A stretch of 64,000 bases of DNA from Fomitopsis serialis (taxonomy: Eukaryota; Basidiomycota; Agaricomycetes; Polyporales; Fomitopsidaceae), in the NCBI RefSeq assembly GCF_022376445.1, contig NW_025955008.1, positions 62,001-126,000 on the forward strand, in the 5' to 3' direction. Shown here piece after piece: positions 9,769 through 21,030 of this stretch. Each line of letters opens with the position of its first letter. Position 1 is the stretch's first letter. Made by a program: the position numbers and the translations under genes. The notes beneath the pieces are model-generated. The model worked only from the letters and a program-made list of their open reading frames with translations. It ran no database searches and had not been told where the DNA came from.

Positions 9769-12700
9769 ATGAATGGCGATGAAGATGACAGACTGCCGAT
9801 GTCGACAGTGGGCACAGGTGAGTTACGCACCGAAGTCCCTGTCTCTTGATATAACGGACGTGTATCGCAGTCGAGCATGATCCCGGAGTCGTCGCAGATA
9901 CATTGCGGAACACCGAGCAGGGGGCTTCAACGGGTGGTAGTGGCTTGGGCGTGAATGTGACACTTCGTAGTGAGTCCCGTCTTGTCGCTGCTAATCAGTG
10001 CACTCATACCGCCACCAGTGAGTCCCGTCTTGCGCCATGAAACCAGGAACGCCAAGAGAGGAAGAGATGCGGAATCAGATGATGAGCAGCAGGGGATCGA
10101 ACAAGCACGCCTGGGTTCGAGTGTGGGCGCGCGACGCAACGGGGGCGGGCGCGGAGGTACCAGCAGGGCTGATGAGAATGGCATGGACCTCGACGATGAG
10201 AGAATCGTTGAGGGGCTGCTAGGTACGCCAAATGGACGAACGAGACGCGCTGATGCTGACGGATTTGCCCTTGGTTTTAGAGCCAAGTTCGCCCCAAAGT
10301 GACGGTTGGACACCAAACAAGAGGCCGAGACTGCACTCACCGTATCCTAAATTCGATCCGCTGCCAAGCAATCCAGGGCCAGCGAAATGGCTACAAACCG
10401 TCGCGGAGAGTACGCCACAGGGACCATCTGGAGTATTTGGCCCCAGCTCTACAGCGGACGTTATAGGCGGCGCACATGAAGGTAATGAGATCACAGCCTT
10501 CGCAACTGTTTCGTTCCTGAACACTCCCGTCCGTCCCTATCTCTAGCCCATGGCGTCAATGAACCATTACGGCAACAGAATTCTCCTTCGGTAACAGCTG
10601 GCGTCACCCAGCATCCTGTGCTGGGTACTCCGGTCACCGATCCAGAATTCCAGCATGACATGCTCGGGGTACCGGAAGTCGCGACCGGGAACGAAGGTCC
10701 GATCAGACACGAAGAAATGACACCTACGGAGTCTCGAGGAGGCCAGGATGAAGCGCACCGCGGAGTCGCATATCTCGGACCTTCTTCCCCAGCCACTCCT
10801 TCGTCCAGTCACCAAACAGCCCAACATGTCGACGACCGCATGATCGATGGCGATGACAACGCTTCTTTGAGCAGCAGCACGACCACCAGTCCTGACCCGA
10901 ACGCGCCGGCAAGTGGTATAGATGACTATACACAGTTCGACCCACTGTCGAATGAGGAAACTTGGACGGGTGTCGAAGATTTGTATTCACCGAGAGGCAC
11001 CGTTGATGTTCGCATCGAGCATGCGACGTCACCCCGCCTGGATACGACGGTATCATCGCTGCAAACACAGAGCGAAGCACCAGGGAACGTTGAGCTCGAG
11101 CCGGAATCATCGGTCCAAGACACCGCACGTCATGCAGATCCAGGGTTACAGGGAGTCGTTGACGCCGCAGTCGACGGCGATCGGTCGCAGTCAGAGCACC
11201 TAAAGCTGGCAAGTGGCTCAAGCAATCCGGTACGTCTACCATCGCAGATGAGTACAGCCGACCGACTCACCGATATGCTCAGTCAAACACCCCGATATCG
11301 CCTCATATCCAGTCGGTCCCGTCACCGGAAGCCACGCAATCAGACGGTGCCCAAGAAGTTGTCTCTCCCCATAGAGTCGACGCTACTGGACCGCAGTCCT
11401 CGACTCAAGACGTCGCACGTCGTATGGATTCAGGAAGTCAGCAAGCGCTCGGAGTTGTGCCCAACGACCATCAGTCGCACTCGAGTTCTCTTAACTTAGC
11501 TCTGGCAAGCGGCTCGGGAGCATCAGTGCGTCCTATCATCGCCATGGACAATGTCAGCCTCCTGAAACAGGAGTATGCTCAGTCAAACCCTCCACTGCCG
11601 CATAACCAGCCGGTTCCGGAGCTAGGTCGCGTCCAAGAAGTAGCCATATCAGATGGTCCATTGGTCGAAGGCCCAGAATTGGAAGGCGTCCGAGTTTGTG
11701 GGCAGGTGAGTCATACCTGATAGGATGGTCGGTATCATGACGGCATCATCTGACATTCTGTACCCCCCGGCGGAGACGACAGGGCCCGGGGAACGTGCGG
11801 AGGTCAAAGGATCAACTAAAGCTAGGACTGAACTAGAGCATGCGTCACCGGAAATATCGAGCCATGGCCGTATGTCGATCGATGGCTCCGGTAGTGGTCA
11901 CCATGATGTCGTGCAGGTAAGCCGCGCTGCCGCCTCCCCTTGGTCTGGCGTTGATTCACAGCTGATAATGCCTGGCCTGCGCAGCGTTCACGCCCATCCT
12001 CCGGCTCTATGCGTGACAGGGCTATGTCAGAAGTTGCACCCCTCCACACGTATGAAGCGGAGCCAAGAACACAGTTGCTTGAGAGCCCGAAGAACGTACC
12101 ATCGACACACCATTCATCCACGGCCTTTATTGTTGAGAGGCGGTCCGACAGCCGCGCTGTGCGGTCATTACTGGGCTCGCATGACGGGGTCGGTGTTTCC
12201 AGACCTCAAACGTCACCTGTCGTGGATCCACTCAGCCGAGGGCAGGGCTCATTGCCAGGACCACAACTAGAGTACCCCGCTCGAGAAGGGCCCCAGACTC
12301 TATCAACGCGTATGGACACCGGTGAGGCGCAAACGGCCCCGCCTGCTCCGCAGATTGGACACAGCACTGCAGAGGGATCTGGTATCCGTGTAACACCTAT
12401 TTTCTCGGCGGCGCCTAGAGTGAGCGTCGCGCAAGACCAGGTCGTAATGCCTACCCCTACCTACGGCTCCGCACGGCCAGTGTTTGAATCGCTGGAGGTC
12501 GGATTGCGGACACACGCCGAAATGTCAACTGCTACTCAGATTGACGAACAAGTTTCCACGCCGCCAGCAGGCCAGCACTTTCGAACAAACGGACTCTCGG
12601 AGCACCAAGACCAGCAGGACCAAATGCAGGCTTCTTCGTTCACAAAATCTCAAGCGCCGGTTGCTCCTATTCGTCAGCAACGCAGTTCGATACCTTCGTT

Positions 12701-15700
12701 AGCACGGTTCAACTTCCGCTTCGATCCCTCGTCAGCCCCTTCTCTTGGTGACACCGATATACGCCGAGGGGCGATGAATGCTGATGAAATCGTGCTACCT
12801 CCTCTGCGCCTTGGACGTCCCGGGCATACTATATCTCCCATCAATCTGCCTTCTTTGAATGCGCATTTGGTACTCACGACGACTGCACAGAGCTCCGACC
12901 CCCCTCCGCCTGCAGAACTTCGCGTAGAGTCAGAGCTATTGCGAGCGCAGGTCGAACGCGGAACGGCGTTAGACCGACCGCGAGAGCAGTCCCATCCACA
13001 TGCACAGAGTGATCGGCACCAAGCGGAGCAGCCCGGGCACGGCACGCACTCGGATGGAACGCAAGTTCACCATCTTCCACAGGCTACGCGCGTGATGGAG
13101 TCAGGCGCAACACGAGTACGCTCTCCTCCGCAGTATAAACACCGAGTGCACTCGTCGCGAGCGCAGCTCCCTCTGCAAATTCCATTCGCAAGGAACTCGG
13201 ACCAAAGGAACGCGCTGCCACCTTCGCAGACTGGACACGGACTAGACCTACAGCGAGCGCAACCTCCTCAGCACACTGAGCATGCTATGGGCCCGCACCT
13301 ATCGCCGGTTCTTTGGCGTCCGTGGGGTAGCCGCCGAGAGGGCTCAGTCACGCTGCCAGCGCCGCCCTCTACCGAGGCTTATCGCGAGAGATTGCCAATG
13401 TATTCTTCAGGTGCTCCGCGCAGGACGCAAGTTCGCCATGGCCTAGCTTTTGGATCGTCCCCAGATTTGGCGAATGGCGCAGGTCCCTCTTTGTCGGTCC
13501 CGAACAGATGGCTAGGCCCCGTTTCGACGCGCCGGGAAAGAACTCAACTTCGTGGCCCTGGGGCCATGCGTTCGAGCATCTCTCCGCCGGCAAGGCCGCT
13601 GGGGCAACCTCTACCTTCAATCCATTCGCTTTTGGACCGCTCGCCTTTAAGTGCTTCACGGCTTATTTCGCAGCGAACTGAAGACACTGTGGACTCAGCG
13701 CACTACCGCTCAGGCGCCAACAGCCTCGGTGACCGCTCAACATCCATCGACTGGCTACAATATTCTCAAAGTCTGCCGGGTTTCAATGCGGCTGGTCATT
13801 CCTTGCCCGACGTCAACACACGGCTCCGCATCGCGCAGACGTCGTCGGGTGCAATAGAGTCGTACCCAACTACGGCTTTCAGAAAACGCACACAACCCGC
13901 AGCGGATCAGATTGATGCACCCGTAGGACTCACTGCGGATGAAGATGCTGTCATGGACGATGCAAGCTCTGGCCGCCCTGCCCTCACGTCTGCTCAGGTA
14001 CAGCCGTCAGACGCAAACCGCTTCTCAATTCAAGCCGATGGGGCAGCAACGGGCGATGCACCTCCTGGGCCTGGTTTCGTGAGTAGTGTTGCGGGTCAAC
14101 GCAATGGAGGTAATAGGTCAGTGGAGCCCGTCGCGGACGATGGCCCCCATATGCCCGCTCGCAGTATAGATCGGCGTCCTCGTAGTATTGCTCATGATAA
14201 AGCTCCGCGCACACCTACTCTGACTAATGGCCACACTGGGGATGCATCGCAAGAGGTCCAGCATGAACATGGCGACCCATTGTTCGCCGGTTCTGACGTC
14301 GACGACCGCGCCACGCCGAGTGCGATGGATCCCGCTAACGCCTTTCACAGGGCGCTGCCCTCTGATCATCCAGATGCCCAACCACCGCCAGATGTCAATA
14401 GGCGTGAAGGAGAGGAGAACAGGCCAGGCGACCGCACTGAAGGCGCTGGCGACTCGGTGGGTGGAGCTCATCAATCTTCCAGGACGGATCGGAGTCATGC
14501 ATTTGCCTTCCGTTCTCATGGAGATCATACGGTAGGCCTTATCATCTCTCTCGGACTGGGCGCACTGAATTTGGATTTATTCAGTACATGCCCGCAAGCA
14601 GAGACGACATCAATCGACTCGACTCGACACTCGATGGAATGCGTAACGATGTCCGGCTTATACGAGAGACTCTCACGAAGGACGCTCGACGTAGGCGCGC
14701 TTCAGGCGATCAGTCTGGGTCGGATGCAGACGACGAAGATGATTTGCCAATCGTCAACAAGGTCGCAAAACCGAGGGCATTGACGAAGCACCGGCCCGAA
14801 ACGGAAAATGAGCTTGCGGTATAGGCACCCATTTCGATCACGCTATCATGTACTGACCTGTATGGCAGCGCAATGTTCGTACGCATGCACTCACGCTGAT
14901 GAAGCGCAAAGATGCCAGCGCGCGGTTCCACCGCCGTCTCATCCCATCTGCGGAAGCTATCAGGAGATGGTCGAAATCCTCTGGTCCGGCATGCGAGGCT
15001 TCCCAGTTCATGCCGGATCTGAACGGTACTGCAGGCTCCGACTGGAACAAGTCTGTGGCCAAGGTCTTCGCTGAGAGTTTTGTTCAGTACGGGCAGTTTA
15101 ACTGCAAAAAACGCACTAAAATTGCAGCGGCCTTTCGATCTCATCTGCGCGGTCTCATCAACAAGTACAAGGAATCGCTTTCGGAGCCCTCTCCTCAGGA
15201 TCTGCTTGCCGAGAAGGAGCGTCATAATCGTTACCAACGGAAGCTTGGTGTACGTATCGCAGTCATGATTGCTTCCGTACCTGCCCTCTAATCTCTCCCG
15301 TCGTCAGCTATACGAACGGCGTTTGCAGACTTGTGGCTGGTACGATCAGCTACGGCGGCATGCGACGATGCTCCGCAAGCTGGGCCCAGGTGGGATGAGC
15401 TCTGACGAACCCGACGGTGACTCGGCGGACCAGTATGTGATTATACAACAGCCGTGGAGGTCACACTCAGTCGCTCGATGGTTGCGCGTCATGGACCAAA
15501 TGTACGCGCGGCTCAAGAACCCCCCTGGTCAGCCGCCTTCGCGAGGCGCGCCTGTGCGCAGACGTGTTACCAGTGATCGCAACGACGGCAAATCGCCGGC
15601 AGTACGAGGCCTTCCAATCAATATTTACGAGGCGGAGTGGTATGCCAAGCTGTCTGAGTTCGAGAAGCAGGAAATTGGTGCGACTACGGAGGCATATGAC

Positions 15701-15890
15701 CTCAGCCACGACAATGTGTTGTTACAGTGAGTGGCTATTCAAACTGTGCCTGGCCTGAGCTGCCTTACTGAGCGTGAATAGGGCACTACAACTTCCGCGC
15801 ATACCTGGCGAGCCAAGCCACGCACTTCGCAGCAACGGGGGGCAAGGGAGCCCTCAAGCCGGCCCTAGCACTGCGCGCACTCAGGAGTAA
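9769..15890 (+). CDS. Very large, mostly disordered protein with basic folded C-terminus
   Basis: The start at 9769 (MNGDEDDRLPMSTV) and many GT-AG introns keep frame over 6 kb. Clear ones are 10222-10280 (joining EGLL to EPSSPQSDGWTPNKRPR), 14532-14584, 14819-14868 and 15250-15307, with a last intron joining NVLLQ to ALQLPRIPGE before the stop at 15888. Most of the protein is Ser, Pro, Gln and His-rich and surely disordered. A degenerate internal repeat is visible (VQDTARHADPG with LKLASGSS, then TQDVARRMDSG with ALASGSG). The C-terminus is different: a helical segment INRLDSTLDGMRNDVRLIRE, then a basic globular domain beginning RNVRTHALTLMKR and containing WNKSVAKVFAESFVQYGQFN, FRSHLRGLINKYK and EAEWYAKLSEFEKQ. 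That domain resembles recurrent Agaricomycete hypothetical proteins as I remember them; I do not know its function. Nuclear targeting is plausible from KRPR-type basic motifs. Confidence 0.75.
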
Positions 15891-16664
15891 GGCGTCCGCG
15901 TCATGCCTCAGGTGTCGCCAATGCAATGCTCACTGTAGCTTGCTCGGGTACCGTAACGGCTCCGTCGACCGTCTATCATCCGCCCGATTCGCCTCGCTGT
16001 GGTCACTTTCGTGTCAGCCTAGTATACCCTTAATGTGAGATGTATGATCGGTTTTCGAGCCCACGCAAATGAGTTGAGTCTTGTGAGAAGGGAGAAGTTG
16101 GAAATGGGCGCTAAGTTTGCGTCGCGTCGTCGCTGCGTTACGTCTTTTGCCGTATTCACCCGTACATTTTTCCGTGAACACGCAAAGTCCATGTGTTTTT
16201 CATTCCGGGATAACTGGGCCGCCAAGAGCGCGTCAGACGCAAAAGCGGGAGGGGGCTCGAAAACTGAAGGTACGCCATTGCTAGTGTGTATCATTGATAT
16301 CTCACTACGCAGGAGGAGGAGGAGGAGGAGGTAATTCGGGGGTCCGGGATATCGCATATCCGCCCCTTTCTTGGTCAGTCACTTGCTCGCCCATAGATGC
16401 GTCCGGCTGCCCATGGTCGCTCATTCGCGTGCAGATGCTCGTGTTACCCCTCATACTTACTCGCTCGCGCACATTCTCCGCTCGTTTATTCACCTGTGCG
16501 CTCGCTCACTCACTCGCCCGTTTATTTTTGTTGGGTTGGCGAAGAGACAGGGTTAGACGATCACAGACAAATGAGCGGATTTGGTGATTTGAAAGCCATC
16601 GCATCATATGGATGTATGCGCATTGGGTTCAAGTCTGCATGAGTCATGGCCCGTCATTCAGTGA
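15891..16664. other. Intergenic with (GGA)n microsatellite
   Basis: A pure-purine (GGA)n run lies at about 16311-16331, and a C/T-rich CTCACTCACTC-type stretch near 16450-16520. No gene is seen. This DNA separates two convergent genes, so both 3' untranslated regions probably lie here. Confidence 0.5.
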
Positions 16665-18245
16665 TCACACGCCCTGTGTTTGCAGCTCATCGAGGGTTGA
16701 GAAAAGAGCCATACCCTCCATCCACCGTGCAGCTGCACGCCGCCTGGCCTCCTCCCGCTCAATGTTGTCCAAGCTTGAGTAATATGCTGCTGAGGGCTGG
16801 AGGCCTTGATCGACCCACCGGAAAATGCCACCCGCAGTGTACTGGGTGATGGAAAACCGCTCCTCATTCTCCTGGACTTGAGTGTTTGAGTGCCGAAGGG
16901 TCGCCGACGGTATCATGACAGTCGACCCTGGCGGAAACTCTATGACGAGCTTCAGATCCCACAGCACGAGGTGACCGCCCTTTTGAGGGTCAAAATCACC
17001 CAGCGCGGAGATGGCGCACCAACCAAATGGCAGGTTGCCACAATCACGGTGGTCTAGGGTGCATGTTCTAGGTCCAAAATTGAACGTGGTGCACGCAAAG
17101 ACGCTGTGTGCAAAATTGGGTCGGAGGCGCGGATCCTGTGCCAGCAGGGGCTGCATGTGTGCCGCATAATAGTCGTAAAGTCGCGGGGCCCATGTGCGGA
17201 ATACACCTTATTGGCCGGACCGTTAGTGCTGCAAATCACTAGCTCACCCGATGACTTACTGGAACCGAAGGCAGCCATTCGCTTGATATGTGTATGCTGC
17301 AGGAGCCCCTCCAGAACACCGGCATTCAAACGCAAATGCACAAGGTTTCCTGGGCGCTGGCGAAGGCCTAAGGCTAGATGCTTCACAAAGTTGTGTGGTC
17401 CACGTACCTTCTGCCCCCCTCCATAGGATATGCCCATTGCCAATGCAGCAAAATCCCCGCGCCGATGCGCACGGTCCTTGGCTGTCAGTGACAGCCTCTC
17501 ACGGGCCGCAGCAACCGCAGCAGCTGCACCTGCATGCACGTCAGGCCACTCCGGGTCATTGGGAGCGCCGCATAGAACGGCAATTACGCGCCCGACGCCG
17601 TCAGTTATGGGCCGAACCGTGCTGGGGCTAGGTCAATGCCTCGCGTACAAGCCCAGTGATGGATACGCACCGTCCATCCCAAGGAACGAGCTCGAATCCG
17701 AAGGGCGATCCGGCACCCACCAAGTCCTCCAAACGGAAGTGGTGACGCGCCGCGCGTCCCTCCCGCCCCCCGGTGTATGCACCGTTAGTATGGGGCAGGT
17801 TTTGAGAAGTGAGAGGGGTCTCGATAGGGTGGGCAGCGATGATGTGCTTCTTGAGAAGGGGTAGGCGCGGCCGTTGCGCCGCGCTATACGGCGAAGCGCT
17901 CTCCGCCCGCCGACGGCTTCGCTTCTCGCGACTCTGTGCCTTCCGCCGTTGTAGCTCCACGCGATGCGGGGGCATCTCCCGGCTGGAGAGCACCCCGGCT
18001 GCGCTGGCATCGCCGCCTTGAACGTCCGTTCTGTAAGGGTCCCCTGCCGGGCCCGGATCCATTGAACCTTCGGGCGGCGCATGCGGTTCAGCAGGCAACA
18101 GAGCGATGTCTTCTAGGTCGTATTCCTCGTGACCTGAATCTGCTAGCTCACGCGCCACCGCCGCCATGAGAAGCGGGGCAAACTGGAACGCGGAGTGGGC
18201 CGCTGCGGTCAGCGGCCCTCCTGCGGGAAACCAAGTAAGCACCAT
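16665..18245 (-). CDS. TET/JBP-family 2-oxoglutarate/Fe(II) dioxygenase (putative DNA 5-methylcytosine oxidase)
   Basis: Exons 18245-17671, 17627-17260 and 17206-16665 join in frame to about 494 residues. The last exon holds the double-stranded beta-helix with all iron and co-substrate ligands: HRD (His367, Asp369 in this model) in TCTLDHRDCGNLPFGWC, distal His420 in MIPSATLRHSN, and Arg431 in ERFSITQYTAGG. GGHLVLWDL and the first exon's PFGFELVPWDG also match the basidiomycete TET/JBP family, as do DRAHRRGDFAALAMGISYGGG and FNFGPRT. Family members oxidise 5-methylcytosine (or thymine) in DNA using 2-oxoglutarate, O2 and Fe(II), in the nucleus. Both splice joins restore conserved text exactly, so the gene looks functional. 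The start is uncertain: ATG at 18245, or the in-frame ATG in LLMAAVARE about 75 bases downstream. The region around 18245 lies inside the 0.93 kb duplication, so the 5' end and promoter are shared with a second locus at 43 kb. Confidence 0.92.
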
Positions 18246-19153
18246 GGACGTCCCCGGCGCAGTGCCATTAGCCAACCCAAGAGGCCCAGCTGCGCGGGCG
18301 CAACCCCCCAGTGCCAGGCGAGGCTCCGCGTAGGCGCGTTCCGTGCAGCTTGGGCCCCGAGGGCCAGCAATGGAAATACGGGGCGCTCACCGTTGGTTTG
18401 TGCGGGGACCATGGCGCGCAAGGGACCGGGCGTCGACTGGGTGAGTATGCGGGCGGCGGGGCAATGCCTCGGCGCGCTTTATACGGCGGCGCGAGGCCAG
18501 TCTGATCAACGCGACGCGTCAAGCACGTGCGCGCCCGACGCGTCGACGCGTTCTAGCATCATGTGATCGCACGCCCGCGCGCGCGCGTGTGATCATGATC
18601 ACACCGCATGAGATCCGGTACCCATCGTCGCCGTCCTACGAATCCGTCGCGCGACTGTCCGCACCAGCAACGCCCGCCTGCGATGTCGCTGCCCTTCATG
18701 TTCAACAGGATTGGGGGACAGCATCCAGGACGTTAGGCTCACCGCTTCGCCGAGGTACGCCGCCGTCTCATTATTAGGGCAGCCTATTCACGAGCGCCTT
18801 CCCGGTGGGTTGCATGGACGCGCCGCGGATCGTGCGCCGCGAGGGCATCCCTCAACATGCGCGGTTCACAGCGGCATCCTCTTGCGTTGACTGAGCCTTC
18901 GATCGTCCTGGCGGTGCGGGTTATTTCCGATGCCGCAGCCCACCACCCGAGGGATACAGGCTGCGACCACATCTCACCCATACCCATGCCGACTGCTGCG
19001 ATACCGCCGGCGTGTCCCGCTTCAAGCCTGCCAAATGGCGCCCTCCTTTGTTCACCGCGAAGTCCCGAAAGCGGTCTGGCCTTTTGTGTGCCAGGGCCCG
19101 TCTTTGTGGGCCGGTATCGACCTGCATTGTTCGCAGGCATCCCTCCGTCGCGC
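18220..19153. repeat. Segmental duplication, copy A (partner 42830-43762)
   Basis: About 934 bp are nearly identical to 42830-43762 at a constant offset of 24,610. I noted only a few substitutions (for example near 18924, 19016, 19064, 19073 and 19129) and a 1-bp indel at the right edge. The left boundary falls inside the 5' end of the TET/JBP gene; the right ends at about 19153. The copy contains a CG-alternating stretch with a perfect palindrome (18588-18603) and no convincing gene of its own. It may be the promoter and 5' region of the TET/JBP gene, or part of a mobile element carrying it. Beyond the right edge, 19160-19350 resembles 42640-42815, which lies on the opposite side of copy B. 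Confidence 0.96.
18588..18603. repeat. 16-bp perfect palindrome next to alternating CG tract
   Basis: The palindrome TGTGATCATGATCACA follows a run of alternating C and G (cgcgcgcgcg) and a nearby inverted echo (tgtgatcgcacg at 18562). The same arrangement recurs in copy B at 43198-43213. It could be a binding site for a dimeric protein or a transposase site, or form Z-DNA or a cruciform. This rests only on symmetry. Confidence 0.6.
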
Positions 19154-20139
19154 ACAGGCCGGAGGCGGTGGAGGCGATGCGCGACGCACGGGAGCGCGAG
19201 GCTATGCGGCGGGAGTGGGGACGCAAGGTCGCACGCTAAGGCCGTTTAGAAGGGGGGGCTAGGTCAGCCGGAGAGGCGTTGCGACCACTCAGAGCTGTGC
19301 GGGGACGGGGAGAGGCCGATGTGGTCTTCCGGTGGAGGATCGGGGAGGCTGCAATGAAGTCGGTGTGTGGGTGGCCGCTAGGACCTTCCCCAACGCCTGC
19401 GCCTCTAGCAAAGCCGAGCCCTGGCTGCGCGACGAGCGCGGGCATACGGTCGCGCGTTCGAAATCAGGCGTCGGAGATGCGGACGGTCGCCTTTGGCTCG
19501 TTGAATCGAACTCGGCATGGCGCTCGTGTGTATGCGGGAGGCGCATCTTCGTGTGGGGTACGTTCGGTAGGTATCGCCCGGGAGGAGTCACCTTCACTTC
19601 CGGTGAAGGTGTGCGGACGGGAGAGGCTGCGGCCGCCTGTGCTATTGCCCCATGCTGCATGCGGCGAACGTGAGGGACTGGGTGCGCCGACTGCGCTCGT
19701 CGGGGTAGAAGACAGCCGTGACGCTTTTCCCTGGGGCTTGGGATGCAACTGAGGACGGCGAGTGCATGATCACCACCCCGCTCGACACCCGGAATCGGCT
19801 TCTTCGGCTGCCCAATCGTCTTCATCGTCGTCTTCGGATCCCACGACATCACTACCGAGCACACCCTCAACGGCGTCGCCCACCTCCCCTGTCAGCACAC
19901 AGACGTCTACGTACTTCGCCGCGACTGACTCGACGACGACAAAGACGGGTCATTACACCCTAACGACCGTCTGGACGGTTACCTACACCAGCCACGGGCG
20001 GGCGAGCGTCACTGCACATGCTCTCATCGGTCGTCTCGGGCTCGCTCATCTCTGAGGCCTGAAGCTTCGAGCGGCACGGTCTTGTGAGTATAATGTTCAC
20101 TCGCTCTCGTGATTTTCATGCACTGACTCTGAGCGTAGG
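19154..20139. other. Repeat-like flank plus Ser/Thr-rich coding remnant
   Basis: 19160-19350 is a diverged relative of 42640-42815. Both contain gcgaccactc and gtggaggatcgggg in the same order, and one frame reads ALRPLRAVRGRGEADVV here against ALRPLGAERGLDEGGPVV there. 19350-19750 has GC-rich open frames on both strands without recognisable content. 19790-20010 encodes a Ser/Thr-rich stretch (STASPTSPVSTQTSTYF) like fungal cell-surface proteins, probably a gene remnant. Confidence 0.45.
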
Positions 20140-21030
20140 TTTGCGTGCGGAAAGTGCACCCCCTGGTATGGACAACGATCCCGTGGACGGTCACGGCGAA
20201 CATGGTAAGTGCCGACAAGCCGAATAGCCCACTGCTCTACTGAGCTTCGCACATAGGGTATTGCTGTCAATCCAGAGATGATGCACAAGGCCGTAGCCGA
20301 GAGTGAAGACCCGACTGCTTCGGTAGACATCTTCGCCGTTGAGCGCGAGACTGGACTGGTTGACATTCTCGGGACAACGAACTCCAACGTTCCCGTGGTC
20401 GAGTTCCCAGGTGAATGCTGGCTTTAGGTGTAGCAATCTCAGTGTCCGCTAATGATCTCCATAGGGTTGGGTCTCGTTGGTGCCACCTACCGTCCGTTAT
20501 TCTCGACCCTCAGCGACGCTGAGTCCGTCAAGTCGTTGCCCGTCGTACCTTCTTCGCATGCTACTCCCAACACCAGAACAGGCCTCGTCCACTGCGCTCC
20601 AGCACACGGCGATGAGGATTACAATGCGTTCCGCTCGGTCGGTCATTTGTCGTCGACATCCGATGCGTCGTCGGGCGACTTGCTATACCACGTGGATGTG
20701 ACTGGCCGCTTCACAAAGGGTGTCGCGGATGTGGGGCATAAGGCTGCGAAGGGTCTTGTTGGGCAGTAAGTTCTGGCAGGCGGAGGCAAGGCAATTGTTG
20801 GCTTGCTTGGGGAGGTCGGTGCTCTCCGGAAGCTTCAGCGGATTCGTCATAGTTATCCGTGTGAGTGGAGAACTGATAGACGTGCGTGTTCAGTGTTGAT
20901 GCACGGGCATGCTGAGAGTGTTTGCTGACCCTCGGCCGATATCTCGTGTAGTGCAACGTCGCAATGGTTCGCCAACGCGGATCATATCAAGGACGACGCA
21001 CTTGTGGCCATTCAGGGTATCACTCCTCAT
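20140..21030 (+). pseudogene. Isoleucyl-tRNA synthetase (mitochondrial-type) fragment
   Basis: The frame near 20150 gives PLVWTTIPWTVTANM, joined across a short intron ending near 20256 to GIAVNPEMMHKAV. The 20452-20769 frame gives GLVGATYRPLF, TGLVHCAPAHGDEDYNAFR (the class Ia editing-domain motif) and GRFTKGVADVGHKA. Near 20955 SQWFANADHIKDDALVA matches the block after the editing domain. These belong to the CP1 editing domain and following region of isoleucyl-tRNA synthetase, probably the mitochondrial enzyme. The Rossmann-fold start and the tRNA-binding C-terminus are missing, and there are frameshifts between blocks. Introns are kept, so this is not a retrocopy. The gene normally charges tRNA-Ile and edits Val-tRNA-Ile. 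Confidence 0.85.

Noticed and set aside
16665..18245. Plus-strand open frames opposite the TET/JBP gene
   Set aside because: They are shadows of the minus-strand coding sequence, with no recognisable content.
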